A stretch of DNA of 64,000 bases from Vibrio penaeicida (GCF_002933855.1 NZ_BFAQ01000011.1:371442-435441), one strand, 5' to 3'. Counted from the first letter of the stretch, positions 9,284 through 22,503 are shown. The notes: generated from the sequence alone by a model not told the origin. Program-made: numbers and translations.

Positions 9284-10684
9284 CTAGCTAAATATTCCGT
9301 GTAGAAACCACTGTTTCTTTGGTGTTCTGAATACCCAAAGCCAACGACCATCATGGCTTTGAGCAATGAAATAATCTCTGATTACAGGGGTATTATCCCA
9401 CCAGCCAGTGGCAACCCTTTCAGGACCATGTGATATGGATATTTCATCTGTAAGCCGCTCAGGATGTGGAAGGAGAATACTTGGTCTAAGTTTGGGTTTG
9501 AATAACGGGTCAGTCAGTTGTTCCGTGAGAGGAGAAGAGTATGAATTGGCAATTTCTGGTCGGGGATCTGGAATAACATTAGGTCGGCTCACGGCTTCTT
9601 TGCCTAATTTCGCTTCCAATATTGATATTAGCTCTAGAGCCGTTGTCTTACCTTGCTGCCCCGTAAATAGGTCGGTGTTGAAGTTGGCTTGTTGATCAGC
9701 TCGTTTAGTGCTCAAGCTTATTGCTATTACGGGAGAACTGATTGAAATAGACTCTAAGGTGAGTTTAGATAAGTTTAACCAATTAACAGCCAAATACTCT
9801 CCTTGTGCAGAGCTTATTGTAAAGCTGGCGTTCTGTTTATTTCTGAGAAACAAAGTCACTTCAATCTCATGAGCTATTTGATCACGTAATTTAAGAAAAT
9901 GTTCCAATTTTTTCAGTAATTTACTTAGTGGTTTTTCGATCCATTGAACATTTTCTATTTCATATAATAGGTCGAGAGAATATTTAAAGGTTTGTTGTGG
10001 ATGATAGAACTCAACTGGATGCTTAAACCTACCTGTTATTTTTCCTATATAGTTAATTAGATCTATATCAAAACGCTTAGCAATATCAGCCATTGGTATG
10101 GCTAATAGATCATCGAAAGTCTCAATGCCTACACGGGAAAGTTTTTCTACTGTTTTATGAGGCAGTCCACTAACCGATAGAGATAATGCATAAAGTTTCT
10201 TTTTTAAGACTTCTTTATTATCTGTAATTAAATGTGTTTTCTGTTGAGAAAGTATCTGTGCCGAAAATGGAGAAAAACCAGTTGAATAGTCATAGCGTAT
10301 ATTAAAGGATTGCAAGTGGGATTGAATGATTGACCAATAATGTTCAATATTAGAATACAGCGAAAGCATATCGCTGATTTTCAAAAGAATTCCATTCGGT
10401 TCAAACAATGTGATGTCTGACGTGATTAAGTAAAGCCACCGTGCTATTTCTCGCAATTTTGTTTGTTCAATATGGGCATCGTATGAATGAACTTGTAAAT
10501 CGTGGCAGAGTGATGCAGCCGTTCCAAGCCCCATACCGAGTTTTAGTCCTGAGATATAACCATGAGGTGTAAGCTGTATGATTTGGTGATCGTTATTAAC
10601 GATAGCAAGGTTACCATCATAGGCTGAGCCACAAAATGAAGTATCAAGCTGTAGATGAGTAAAGTTCAAGTATAGCCACAGCAT
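9284..10684 (-). CDS. imuB: ImuB, inactive Y-family polymerase homologue
   Basis: 466 aa. It is Y-family-like over roughly the first 350 residues, but the N-terminal metal-binding signature of active enzymes (DFDxFFA) is replaced by LNFTHLQ. This fits ImuB, a catalytically dead adaptor that links DnaE2 to the sliding clamp. A candidate clamp-binding motif is EQLTDPLF near residue 385, followed by the proline-rich ImuB segment (RPSILLPHPERL). The C terminus ends WVFRTPKKQWFLHGIFS, as in ImuB tails. It sits 3 bp downstream of imuA and 7 bp upstream of dnaE2, so the three are surely co-transcribed. Confidence 0.9.
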   Translation of the reverse strand: MLWLYLNFTHLQLDTSFCGSAYDGNLAIVNNDHQIIQLTPHGYISGLKLGMGLGTAASLCHDLQVHSYDAHIEQTKLREIARWLYLITSDITLFEPNGILLKISDMLSLYSNIEHYWSIIQSHLQSFNIRYDYSTGFSPFSAQILSQQKTHLITDNKEVLKKKLYALSLSVSGLPHKTVEKLSRVGIETFDDLLAIPMADIAKRFDIDLINYIGKITGRFKHPVEFYHPQQTFKYSLDLLYEIENVQWIEKPLSKLLKKLEHFLKLRDQIAHEIEVTLFLRNKQNASFTISSAQGEYLAVNWLNLSKLTLESISISSPVIAISLSTKRADQQANFNTDLFTGQQGKTTALELISILEAKLGKEAVSRPNVIPDPRPEIANSYSSPLTEQLTDPLFKPKLRPSILLPHPERLTDEISISHGPERVATGWWDNTPVIRDYFIAQSHDGRWLWVFRTPKKQWFLHGIFS

Positions 10685-10687
10685 AGT

Positions 10688-11362
10688 TTATCCTCGTTTT
10701 AGAAGAGGAAAGGCAACAACGGTATTATCTGTTGGAGCCCTAGTTAAACTCAGCCAGTTATGGGACATGTCTAAACACAAGACTGTTCTACCTAAGCCTC
10801 CCTTACGCTTATTGACTGTAATGTTCAAGCCTTTTGAGTGAGCTTCAAGACTTAAACTAAGTGATACTGGTAGAGGAAAGGTTTGTTTTTGTTTCTTGAA
10901 GATAATAAGCGAACAATTGCCAGTTTCACTCGCCATTTGTAACCGCTTTACTTGATGTATTTCTAACGTGTCTTGCCATAGTAATACATGAGAGCAGGCC
11001 CCGCTTTTCAACGATTGTTCGGCTGCCCATAAAGCTTCTTTATAGTTCCTTGGCGAAATGATAACAATTCTGTCAAGTTTATAGCCTTGTGTTACGAAAA
11101 ACTCGCCACATACTTTTCCTGGAGGGTGAATAAAAACTCTGAGTCTGTTGTCTGCAGTGTTCCTTAAAAAGGCATCTAGCAACCGTAACTCACCGATACC
11201 AGTGAAAGTATTTATTTCGATAACCCCTTTACTTGGAAAACCACCCCCCAATTTGTTATCTAGTTCGGTATAGCCTGAAGAGACAACATCTGCATGATGT
11301 GATGTATTTGCCCCGTTCCATAGTAAGTTTTTATGCTTTAGTGCTTTTATTATCTCATGCAT
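10688..11362 (-). CDS. imuA: ImuA, SOS mutagenesis RecA-like protein (SulA-related)
   Basis: About 224 aa, RecA/SulA-like ATPase fold. Visible are the GYTELDNKLGGGFPSKGVIEI start of the RecA-like core and the ALWAAEQSLKSGACSHVLLW helix-strand. The start is set by the LexA box, which must lie outside the gene. ATG 11362 has AGG at a better spacing than ATG 11368. An open frame further upstream to 11410 runs through the operator and is rejected. ImuA acts with ImuB and DnaE2 in translesion synthesis by this cassette. First gene of the imuA-imuB-dnaE2 operon. Confidence 0.88.
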   Translation of the reverse strand: MHEIIKALKHKNLLWNGANTSHHADVVSSGYTELDNKLGGGFPSKGVIEINTFTGIGELRLLDAFLRNTADNRLRVFIHPPGKVCGEFFVTQGYKLDRIVIISPRNYKEALWAAEQSLKSGACSHVLLWQDTLEIHQVKRLQMASETGNCSLIIFKKQKQTFPLPVSLSLSLEAHSKGLNITVNKRKGGLGRTVLCLDMSHNWLSLTRAPTDNTVVAFPLLKRG

Positions 11363-11372
11363 CCTCATCAAC

Positions 11373-11388
11373 CTGTATATATGTACAG
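11373..11388 (-). promoter_or_regulatory. LexA (SOS) box upstream of imuA
   Basis: Exact CTGT-N8-ACAG match with an all A/T/G core (ctgtatatatgtacag). It lies 10 bp upstream of the chosen imuA start, so LexA bound here would cover the promoter and translation start region. This is the consensus gammaproteobacterial LexA operator. Confidence 0.88.
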
Positions 11389-11621
11389 TATTTATAGTAT
11401 ATGCATTCAAAAGGGAGCGGCAAGAACTTTCTGCATTGTTGAGCTGGTAGAAGAAGAAAATACAAATAAATCATAAATGTATGACCCAAGTGTTTTTTCA
11501 AAAAGGATTATAGTGAAATGAGCTTAGATGAATATATTTTAAATAAAATAACCTGAATGGTTATCAATAATATAAATATATGTAGTTTGAAAGTAATAGA
11601 TGTAATGCAAATAGTGGCATT
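11389..11621. other. AT-rich gap between imuA and hns
   Basis: No supported gene. It is very AT-rich, and both flanking genes point left, so it holds the imuA promoter (near the LexA box) and the sequence beyond the hns terminator. Confidence 0.5.
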
Positions 11622-11652
11622 AAAAAAGCCGAAATCTATATAAATTTCGGCT
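11622..11652 (-). terminator. Rho-independent terminator of hns
   Basis: Read leftward: agccgaaat / atttcggct stem with an A/T-rich loop, followed by a run of six T. It is 76 bp beyond the hns stop. Confidence 0.8.
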
Positions 11653-11727
11653 CAATATATGAAACACTGGTGTATAGAATCAAGGGACATGCCCAGTGTT
11701 GCAATAATTTTTGTAACAAAGTGAAAG

Positions 11728-12132
11728 CTAGATTAGGAAATCATCCAAAGCTTTACCTGAGTCCAAGTGAGCTTGAATTGCAGAAGGAGTACGACCTTGA
11801 CCTGTCCAAGTCTTTTCTACGCCATCAACAGTGTATTTGTATTTAGCAGGGCGAGGATCGCGCTTTTTCTTAGCTTTAGATTTTGTTTCTCCAGATAACG
11901 CTGCAATAAGGTCATCTACATCGATACCATCTTTAGCAATCATATTTGCGTATTCAGCTAATTTAGCTTCGCGTTCAGCTTTTTCTGCTAATTCTGCAGC
12001 TTCAACTTCACGACGTTCATCAACAACGGTAGTTAATTTATCTAGCGCTTCTTCCAAGTGCTCTAGCGGTAGATCACGAGCAAATGCTCGTAGACTGCGA
12101 ATATTAAGCAGGGTTTTTGCAATATCTGACAT
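11728..12132 (-). CDS. hns: H-NS family nucleoid-associated protein
   Basis: 134 aa from ATG 12132 (MSDIAKTLLNIRSLRAFAR). The frame extends 21 codons upstream without homology. The N-terminal half is the charged coiled-coil oligomerisation region, residues about 1-65 (LDKLTTVVDERREVEAAELAEKAERE). The C-terminal DNA-binding domain carries TWTGQGRTPSAI, the AT-hook-like H-NS signature (W-x-G-x-G-R-x-P). It silences AT-rich and horizontally acquired DNA. The location next to an NhaC-type transporter and hisG matches V. cholerae hns (vicH). Confidence 0.93.
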   Translation of the reverse strand: MSDIAKTLLNIRSLRAFARDLPLEHLEEALDKLTTVVDERREVEAAELAEKAEREAKLAEYANMIAKDGIDVDDLIAALSGETKSKAKKKRDPRPAKYKYTVDGVEKTWTGQGRTPSAIQAHLDSGKALDDFLI

Positions 12133-12454
12133 GTTCAGTCCCATTCTTATTTTAGTAAACGTACACAATAATAACAGTGTAAGACGAGAATACAATATAA
12201 TTTTATTTCAAATATATCGAAATTCAAATACACATTTCTAAAAATATATTTAATTACTTATTTAGCAGAATAGAATACGTCAATATTTAATACGCTAAAT
12301 GTCAGAAAAGTGTAAGTGTAAAGCATATAGACGCACAATCTAGTCAAAAGTTTCATCAGGTTGGTTGAAACTTGAAATTATATGTTGCAAAAAGCTTTTG
12401 CATCCGTAGAATGACTCGCACCTGATTTGAGTGGTGGATTTTTAATCAATCCAG
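12133..12454. promoter_or_regulatory. Divergent promoter region between hns and the lysine riboswitch
   Basis: Holds the leftward hns promoter and leader and the rightward promoter of the riboswitch transcript. A plausible rightward sigma-70 promoter is TTGCAA (12385-12390), a 16-bp spacer, then TAGAAT (12407-12412), giving a start about 40 bp before the aptamer. The hns side is extremely AT-rich. Promoter call by eye only. Confidence 0.4.
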
Positions 12455-12640
12455 TGCTTAAGGTAGAGGCGCAGTAATGATCAGTATGTTTCAAGAGGGT
12501 GATACCTAAGAGGGAAACAGAAAGGCGTTATTGCCGAAGTATTGAAAGTCATCATTCTTCAATGCTGGGGTTATATCCGAATAGGTATAACACTGCCATA
12601 GTCTATATTGTTGTTAAACTATGGAGCGCTACTGTGGGGT
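12455..12640 (+). ncRNA. Lysine riboswitch (L box) aptamer
   Basis: The conserved lysine aptamer blocks occur in order: agaggcgcagtaatgatcag (P1/P2 start), gagggtgatacc, agagggaaacag, the GCCGAAG core, the ctggggttatat / ggtataacactg arm, and the closing actatggagcgctact. These match the L-box consensus AGAGGNGC ... AGTA ... GCCGAAGT ... CTGG ... TGGAGCGCTA. It precedes the NhaC-family transporter by about 100 nt, so lysine should repress that gene. The expression platform is unclear: a short hairpin (gtgaa/ttcac) follows near 12644 without a strong T run, so control may be at translation. Confidence 0.88.
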
Positions 12641-12737
12641 TGGGTGAAGTGTTCACTTCCCTTTCGCTTGTTCAACTTAAGGTATATATAATACCGACTA
12701 CAGTAGATCTCTAACCAAATATTGGTTTCTGAAGATC

Positions 12738-14366
12738 ATGAATTTATTAGATTTTGCATCGTCCCCCCTTTCATTGTTGCCGCCGCTTGTCGCTTTAGGG
12801 CTAGCTATTATTACTCGTCGAGTTCTTGTCTCATTAGGTATGGGCATTTTTCTTGGTGGTCTACTGATCACTGACTATTCAATTGCTGATTCCATTAAAT
12901 ATATATGGGGTAAAGTATATGGCGTAGTTATTGAAACTAATGAAGTTACTGTTGATGGTGTAAAAGTAGAAGAGAGCAGCCTTAATAGCTGGAATATGAG
13001 TATTGTTGCGTTTCTTTTATTATTAGGAATGATGACAGCTTTACTTACATTGTCTGGTGGTACTCGCGCATTTGCCGAATGGGCACAAAGCCGTGTAAAA
13101 AGTAAGCGTGGTTCAAAATTACTTGCCGCGTTTTTAGGTGTTTTTATATTTGTTGATGATTACTTTAATAGCCTAGCTGTCGGAGCAATATCTCGCCCAG
13201 TCACTGACCGCTTTTATGTATCGCGTTCTAAACTTGCTTATATTCTGGACTCTACTGCAGCCCCGATGTGTGTGTTAATGCCAGCATCTAGCTGGGGCGC
13301 TTATATAATGACCATTATCGGTGGGATTTTAGTCACTCACGGATTGACGGATTATTCTTCTGCGCTTAGTGCTTACGTCAATATGGTTCCAATGAATTTT
13401 TATGCGGTATTTGCACTGCTGATGGTTTTTGCTGTGGTGTGGTTCCAGCTAGACGTTGGACCGATGCGTAAAAAAGAAATCGAAGCCTCTCAAGGAATGG
13501 GATTTGATGATGCAAATAATCAATCTAGCAGTGAATTGAGTGAAGACCTTGATATTAGTGAAAGTGAAAAAGGTAAAGTTGCCGATTTAATTATGCCAAT
13601 TGTTGCTTTAATTCTAGCGACAATATTTTTTATGCTATATACCGGAGCAGAATCACTCACCGAATCAGGTAAAGAATTTGATCTGTTAGGTGCGTTTGAG
13701 AATACCGATGTGGGTGCATCTTTATGCTATGGCGGTCTAATTGGTTTAGTTACAGCACTTATTACCGTCTTCCGCCAGAAAATTGAATTGTCTCAAATTG
13801 TTCGAACTTTATGGATCGGTGCTGGTTCAATGTTCGGTGCTATATTAATTTTGTTTTTTGCATGGACAATTGGTTCAGTAATAGGTGACTTAAAAACGGG
13901 AACTTACCTGTCTTCCTTAGTACAAGGCAACATCAGTGTTCATTGGTTACCCGTTATTTTATTCTTGCTATCTGGCGTGATGGCATTCTCGACGGGTACT
14001 TCTTGGGGAACATTTGGTATCATGTTGCCTATCGCTGGTGATATGGCTGGTGCGACAGACTTAGCGTTGATGCTTCCTATGTTGAGTGCAGTTTTAGCTG
14101 GTTCTGTATTCGGAGACCATTGTTCTCCAATTTCCGATACGACGATTCTATCTTCGACGGGGGCTCGTTGTAATCACATTGATCACGTTGCAACGCAATT
14201 GCCTTATGCACTATCCGTTGCACTAGTATCTTGTGTTGGATTTGTTGTTCTAGGAATGACGTCATCCATTTTATTCTCATTCGCAGCTGCGAGTGTGACA
14301 TTTGCTGTGGTATGTGGTGCTTTAAGCGTGATTTCCAAACGCAAACAAAGCCCAGCTAAAGCTTAA
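12738..14366 (+). CDS. NhaC-family transporter, predicted lysine permease
   Basis: 542 aa with about a dozen hydrophobic segments and NhaC family motifs (FLGVFIFVDDYFNSLAVGAI, SVFGDHCSPISDTTILSSTGA). NhaC proteins exchange Na+ and H+. This one sits directly behind a lysine riboswitch, and comparative genomics of the L-box regulon (Rodionov and co-workers) proposed such NhaC-type proteins (there called LysW) as lysine transporters. Lysine uptake is therefore the better working call than sodium export, though annotation pipelines will write Na+/H+ antiporter. An acidic loop of about 30 residues near residues 250-280 is cytoplasmic by inference. A terminator follows at 14393. Confidence 0.85.
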   Translation: MNLLDFASSPLSLLPPLVALGLAIITRRVLVSLGMGIFLGGLLITDYSIADSIKYIWGKVYGVVIETNEVTVDGVKVEESSLNSWNMSIVAFLLLLGMMTALLTLSGGTRAFAEWAQSRVKSKRGSKLLAAFLGVFIFVDDYFNSLAVGAISRPVTDRFYVSRSKLAYILDSTAAPMCVLMPASSWGAYIMTIIGGILVTHGLTDYSSALSAYVNMVPMNFYAVFALLMVFAVVWFQLDVGPMRKKEIEASQGMGFDDANNQSSSELSEDLDISESEKGKVADLIMPIVALILATIFFMLYTGAESLTESGKEFDLLGAFENTDVGASLCYGGLIGLVTALITVFRQKIELSQIVRTLWIGAGSMFGAILILFFAWTIGSVIGDLKTGTYLSSLVQGNISVHWLPVILFLLSGVMAFSTGTSWGTFGIMLPIAGDMAGATDLALMLPMLSAVLAGSVFGDHCSPISDTTILSSTGARCNHIDHVATQLPYALSVALVSCVGFVVLGMTSSILFSFAAASVTFAVVCGALSVISKRKQSPAKA

Positions 14367-14392
14367 TGACTAAGCCCAATAGAACCTAATCA

Positions 14393-14419
14393 AAAGAGCA
14401 GGTGAAAACCTGCTCTTTC
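14393..14419 (+). terminator. Terminator after the NhaC-type gene
   Basis: Stem agagcaggt / acctgctct with a four-base loop and a following ttct. It lies between convergent genes and may serve both. Confidence 0.75.
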
Positions 14420-14439
14420 TCTACCCACTCTTCCTCTAT

Positions 14440-14901
14440 TTACTCTTGTTTAAACATCTTCTGTAAGGTCGTGAGACAGTTTTTCGCTGAATCTCTCGTT
14501 GCTTTCTCTACTGCTTGCATTGAAATGTATGCCACATTAGCCAAAGACGTTTCATTTAAACTTTCTGCTGGGATATCTTCACAATTTTCAGGGACAGATT
14601 GATAAGTTGCATCAGGGAAGGCATGGGTTACTACATCTGCGTAGTTTTGAAGTTGTTCGGGAGCCATGTTTTTTACTGGCAGAGCTTCCAGTTCCTCGTG
14701 GGTATAAGCCAATCCATCACTGTTAAAAGGACGACCTTCGAGGCTACGAGGCGAAATTTCATATGCTGCTTCAGTAACATAAGGGAAATCCCAAGAAGGT
14801 GGCTCAGGGTAACCAGCGTTATGAGAAGCAGTAGTATCGGATGTGCAGCCTGCTAATAAGATAGATGTGCTTGCAGCCATTAACACCTTAAATTTGTTCA
14901 T
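14440..14901 (-). CDS. Small lipoprotein of unknown function
   Basis: 153 aa from ATG 14901. The N terminus MNKFKVLMAASTSILLAGC is a lipoprotein signal with lipobox LLAGC, so the protein is lipid-anchored at Cys19. Residue 20 is Thr, not Asp, which favours sorting to the outer membrane. The mature part is acidic with a proline-rich start (AGYPEPPSWDFPY) and two cysteines (ENCEDI, AKNCLTTL) that could form a disulfide. I do not recognise a family. It lies convergent to the transporter and divergent from the his leader. Confidence 0.7.
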   Translation of the reverse strand: MNKFKVLMAASTSILLAGCTSDTTASHNAGYPEPPSWDFPYVTEAAYEISPRSLEGRPFNSDGLAYTHEELEALPVKNMAPEQLQNYADVVTHAFPDATYQSVPENCEDIPAESLNETSLANVAYISMQAVEKATRDSAKNCLTTLQKMFKQE

Positions 14902-15082
14902 CACGTTTGTATCCTTAGGTAGAGGTAATAATATTGTTGTGAATATGTTGAATGGTGTTTTATTGTTGGGCAATACAAGAAAATCGCATTTAATTACCAA
15001 CTTGATGCATTTGTTTAACAGCTTCTAAGGACAAACAGAAAAAGTGTCATTACCGGGAAGGCAATTTTTTTCGAATAGAGTC

Positions 15083-15111
15083 TTGCAAATCCAATTGAGC
15101 TTAGTTAGTGT
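15083..15111 (+). promoter_or_regulatory. Candidate his operon promoter
   Basis: TTGCAA at 15083-15088 and TAGTGT at 15106-15111, 17 bp apart, would start transcription about 20 nt before the HisL ATG. The -10 match is weak. Confidence 0.35.
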
Positions 15112-15137
15112 GGAGTTAACTCAAGGAGAAACTAAAT

Positions 15138-15185
15138 ATGCGTAAAAGTGTAATGAACATTCATCACCATCATCATCCTGACTAG
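15138..15185 (+). CDS. hisL: his operon leader peptide HisL
   Basis: A 15-codon ORF with AGGAG 11-15 bases upstream. The peptide reads MRKSVMNIHHHHHPD, with five consecutive histidines. It is followed by mutually exclusive hairpins and a terminator before hisG. When charged tRNA-His is scarce the ribosome stalls in the His run and the antiterminator forms. Confidence 0.93.
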   Translation: MRKSVMNIHHHHHPD

Positions 15186-15295
15186 TCTTTCGGGAGGTTT
15201 ACGCATACCCGAGAGGCTAAGAACTCTCGGTGGTTGAATCAGAAAATACAGATTTAAACCCTCGGGAGAGAAAACTCCCGAGGGTTTTTTCATTT
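15186..15295 (+). terminator. his attenuator (antiterminator and terminator hairpins)
   Basis: Segment 15188-15235 contains the pairing arms tttcgggaggtt, acccgagag and ctctcggtgg. The terminator is ccctcgggag / ctcccgaggg (15258-15284) followed by tttttt. The cgggag and ctcccg arms are complementary across the two structures, as attenuation requires. It stops transcription before hisG unless ribosomes stall at the HisL histidines. Confidence 0.85.
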
Positions 15296-15349
15296 TTAAC
15301 GACTTATAAAATATTAAATATTCACTAAATTTCGTATAGGGACATCGTA

Positions 15350-16246
15350 ATGCAAACACAACGCCTAAGAATTGCTATTCAAAAAAAAGGACGCTTGAGT
15401 AAAGAGTGTCTAGACCTACTTAAAAAATGTGGCGCTAAGTTCAACATTATGGGGGAGAGACTTGTCGTTCACTCTGAAAATATGCCTATCGATCTTCTGC
15501 TTGTGCGAGACGACGATATTCCAGGGCTTATCATGGACGGAGTTGTCGACTTAGGTTTCATTGGCGAAAATGAATTGGAAGAAGTGCGTTTAGACAGAAA
15601 AGCACTAGGGGAGCCTTGCGAATTCGTTCCGCTTCGTCGTTTAGATTTTGGTGGCTGCCGTTTGTCCATCGCTATCGATAAAGATGAAGAATATAAAGGT
15701 CCTCAAGATCTTGCAGGTAAACGTATTGCAACGACATATCCTCAACTGCTTAAAAGCTACATGGATGAGCAAGGTGTTGAGTTCAGCGCTTGTGTGTTGA
15801 CTGGTTCTGTTGAAGTTGCACCGCGAGCAGGGCTTGCTGACGCTATCGCTGATCTCGTTTCGACAGGTGCAACGCTTGAAGCGAATGGTCTTAAAGAAGC
15901 AGAAGTTATCTTTAAATCTAAAGCGACTCTGATTCAGCGTAAAGGTGAGTTCGATACAGATAAAAAAGCCTTAATCGAAAAGCTGTTGACTCGCATGCAA
16001 GGCGTTTTACAAGCCAAAGAATCTAAGTACATCATGCTACACGCCCCAACGGATAAGCTAGAGCAAGTCAAAGCTTTACTTCCAGGAGCTGAAGATCCAA
16101 CTGTGCTTCCACTGTCCGCCGAGCAAAATCGTGTTGCTGTACATCTTGTTAGCACTGAAAACCTGTTCTGGGAAACCATGGAGCAACTGAAAGAACTTGG
16201 CGCCAGCTCAATCTTGGTACTGCCAATTGAAAAAATGATGGAGTAA
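15350..16246 (+). CDS. hisG: ATP phosphoribosyltransferase (long form)
   Basis: 298 aa, the long hexameric form carrying its own C-terminal histidine-binding ACT-like domain, so no HisZ is needed. It catalyses the first step of histidine synthesis, ATP + PRPP to phosphoribosyl-ATP, and is feedback inhibited. The PRPP-binding segment is [14 protein letters not shown] (about residues 168-181), and the N terminus [15 protein letters not shown] is typical. First structural gene after the attenuator; hisD starts 4 bp after its stop. Confidence 0.96.
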   Translation: MQTQRLRIAIQKKGRLSKECLDLLKKCGAKFNIMGERLVVHSENMPIDLLLVRDDDIPGLIMDGVVDLGFIGENELEEVRLDRKALGEPCEFVPLRRLDFGGCRLSIAIDKDEEYKGPQDLAGKRIATTYPQLLKSYMDEQGVEFSACVLTGSVEVAPRAGLADAIADLVSTGATLEANGLKEAEVIFKSKATLIQRKGEFDTDKKALIEKLLTRMQGVLQAKESKYIMLHAPTDKLEQVKALLPGAEDPTVLPLSAEQNRVAVHLVSTENLFWETMEQLKELGASSILVLPIEKMME

Positions 16247-16250
16247 TGGG

Positions 16251-18601
<2,351 letters not shown>

Positions 18602-18615
18602 GAAAGGAAATCGTA

Positions 18616-19689
18616 GTGAGCAAGCAACAAAAAATTCTATTTATTGATCGTGATGGCACTTTAATCGTAGAGCCACCAGAAGATTTTCAGGTTGACCGTT
18701 TAGACAAGCTTAAACTAGAGCCGTTTGTCATTCCGAGTCTATTAGCACTTCAGGATGCCGGTTACCGATTAGTTATGGTCACCAATCAGGATGGACTGGG
18801 GACCGATAGCTTCCCACAGGCTGATTTTGATGCCCCTCATAACATGATGATGGATATTTTTTCATCACAAGGCGTTATTTTCGATGAGGTGCTTATTAGC
18901 CCTTACTTCGAAGAAGACAATAGCGATTGCCGTAAACCTAGGTTAGGTCTGGTAAGAGAGTATCTTCAAGGTGGAAAGATTGATTTTCAACACTCAGCCG
19001 TGATTGGTGATCGCATTACGGATGTACAAATGGCCCAGAATATGGCGATTCGTGGCATTCAATACCACCCAGAAACCATGGGTTGGAAGCAGATTGTTAA
19101 AGATCTAACCGTAAAAGCTCGTGTTTCTGAAGTGGTTCGTACAACCAAAGAAACCGACATCAAGGTAAACGTTAACCTTGATGAGCAAGGTGGGAACGAC
19201 ATCAAAACAGGCTTGGGCTTTTTTGATCACATGCTGGATCAAATCGCGACACACGGTGGATTCCAAATTAAATGCAGTGTGGACGGTGACCTGCACATCG
19301 ATGACCACCACACCATTGAAGATACTGCGCTGGCGTTAGGGCAAGCATTAAAAGAAGCGTTAGGAGATAAGCGTGGTATTGGTCGTTTCGGCTTCAGTTT
19401 GCCAATGGATGAATGCTTGGCGCAATGTGCGCTGGATTTGTCGGGTAGAGCTTACCTCGTCTTCGATGCAAAATTTAGTCGTGAAATGGTTGGCGACTTT
19501 TCAACGGAAATGGCGGAACACTTTTTCCGTTCCATTGCGGATTCTATGGCTTGTACCTTGCACCTATCTTCTACCGGTGAAAACGACCACCATATTGTAG
19601 AAAGTCTATTCAAATCGTTTGGTCGTACACTTCGCCAAGCCATTAAAGTAGAAGGTAACGAATTACCAAGCAGCAAGGGCATGCTTTAA
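18616..19689 (+). CDS. hisB: Bifunctional histidinol-phosphatase / imidazoleglycerol-phosphate dehydratase
   Basis: 357 aa fusion as in gammaproteobacteria. Residues about 1-165 are a HAD phosphatase ([12 protein letters not shown] nucleophile motif). Residues about 168-357 are IGP dehydratase, with Mn-binding histidine motifs [10 protein letters not shown] and the later NDHHIVE. It performs steps 6 and 8 of the pathway. GTG start preceded by aaagga. Confidence 0.96.
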   Translation: MSKQQKILFIDRDGTLIVEPPEDFQVDRLDKLKLEPFVIPSLLALQDAGYRLVMVTNQDGLGTDSFPQADFDAPHNMMMDIFSSQGVIFDEVLISPYFEEDNSDCRKPRLGLVREYLQGGKIDFQHSAVIGDRITDVQMAQNMAIRGIQYHPETMGWKQIVKDLTVKARVSEVVRTTKETDIKVNVNLDEQGGNDIKTGLGFFDHMLDQIATHGGFQIKCSVDGDLHIDDHHTIEDTALALGQALKEALGDKRGIGRFGFSLPMDECLAQCALDLSGRAYLVFDAKFSREMVGDFSTEMAEHFFRSIADSMACTLHLSSTGENDHHIVESLFKSFGRTLRQAIKVEGNELPSSKGML

Positions 19690-19701
19690 AGGGGAAGACA
19701 C

Positions 19702-20316
19702 GTGACAGAACAAAGAGTCGTCATTATTGATACTGGATGCGCCAATGTGTCCTCTGTGAAGTTTGCTATTGAACGCCTAGGTTATAAAGTCACCATTTCC
19801 AAAGATCCTGAGGTGGTACTCGCAGCGGACAAGTTGTTTTTGCCTGGTGTCGGAACCGCAAGTGAAGCCATGAAAAACCTTCGAGAGCGAGATCTGATTG
19901 ATCTCGTTAAGAAGGTTGAGAAGCCGCTACTTGGTATTTGTTTGGGTATGCAACTGCTAGGAAAAGTCTCACAAGAGAAAGGGCAGAAGGCGAATGAGTT
20001 GGTGGAATGCCTTGGGCTGTGTGACGGTGAAGTCAATTTGATGGAAACGGGCGAGTTACCTTTACCGCATATGGGGTGGAATACAGTTTCAGCGAAAGCA
20101 GGGCACCCGCTGTTTAAAGGTATTGAGGAAGGTGAGTACTTCTATTTTGTACACAGCTTCGCCATGCCAGTAGGTGATTACACAATTGCCAACTGTGATT
20201 ATGGAAACCCGTTCACCGCAGCGGTACAAAGTGGTAACTATTATGGTGTGCAATTTCACCCAGAACGTTCTTCTAAAGCCGGCTCTAAGCTCATTGAAAA
20301 CTTTCTGAATTTATAA
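19702..20316 (+). CDS. hisH: Imidazole glycerol phosphate synthase, glutaminase subunit
   Basis: 204 aa class I glutamine amidotransferase. The nucleophile Cys is in [12 protein letters not shown], and the His and Glu of the triad are in GVQFHPERS. It supplies ammonia to HisF through the complex. GTG start with aaagggga upstream. Confidence 0.96.
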   Translation: MTEQRVVIIDTGCANVSSVKFAIERLGYKVTISKDPEVVLAADKLFLPGVGTASEAMKNLRERDLIDLVKKVEKPLLGICLGMQLLGKVSQEKGQKANELVECLGLCDGEVNLMETGELPLPHMGWNTVSAKAGHPLFKGIEEGEYFYFVHSFAMPVGDYTIANCDYGNPFTAAVQSGNYYGVQFHPERSSKAGSKLIENFLNL

Positions 20317-20328
20317 AGGGAATTATAA

Positions 20329-21817
<1,489 letters not shown>

Positions 21818-21821
<4 letters not shown>

Positions 21822-22453
21822 GTTTTGAATCAGCTGAAGTAAATGCACTGTCTGAGCGCATCAATTGGGACAAAGTGGATGGCTTGGTTCCAGCCATAGT
21901 GCAAGACTTTCAGTCTAGCCAAGTCTTAATGATGGGTTACATGAATCAAGATGCGCTAGCGAAAACAGGTGAAACGGGTCAGGTCACCTTTTTCTCAAGA
22001 ACGAAAGAACGATTGTGGACCAAAGGTGAAACGTCGGGTAACGTCCTAGCATTAAAAAATATCTCATTAGATTGCGATAACGATACGTTACTTGTAAAGG
22101 TCGATCCTGTTGGTCCTACCTGCCATAAAGGCACAACGACGTGTTGGGATGGTGATCCTCAAGAAGAGTCACAAATGGTGTGGCTTCATCAGCTTGAGCA
22201 GCTATTGGCTGCCCGCAAGAACGCCGATCCAGATTCTTCCTATACTGCCAGCTTATACGCCCGTGGCACCAAGCGTATTTCGCAAAAAGTGGGCGAAGAA
22301 GGGGTTGAAGTTGCGCTTGCGGCGACGTCGGGCGACAAGGCGGAGTTAGTCTGTGAGTCTGCGGATCTGATATACCACCTGTTGGTGCTATTGCAAGACC
22401 AAGGTCTATCGATGAACGACGTTATCAACAAACTGAAAGAGCGTCATAAATAG
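21818..22453 (+). CDS. hisI: Bifunctional PR-AMP cyclohydrolase / PR-ATP pyrophosphatase
   Basis: 211 aa HisIE fusion. The N-terminal cyclohydrolase (about residues 1-115) has the Zn-binding segment CHKGTTTCW. The C-terminal pyrophosphatase (about residues 120-211) has the helical [20 protein letters not shown] and [10 protein letters not shown] motifs. It carries out steps 2 and 3 of the pathway. Last gene of the operon, overlapping hisF by ATGA. Confidence 0.96.
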
Positions 22454-22473
22454 CATTCTAATCTGTCGTTTTT

Positions 22474-22503
22474 AGAAGCCTCTAGGTCAGAGGCTTCTTT
22501 CTC
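22474..22503 (+). terminator. his operon terminator (bidirectional)
   Basis: Stem agaagcctct / agaggcttct with loop aggtc, then ttctcttct. It sits between convergent hisI and ychJ. Confidence 0.8.

Noticed and set aside
12499..12714. 71-aa ORF upstream of the NhaC-type gene
   Set aside because: It lies inside the lysine riboswitch, whose conserved blocks explain the sequence.
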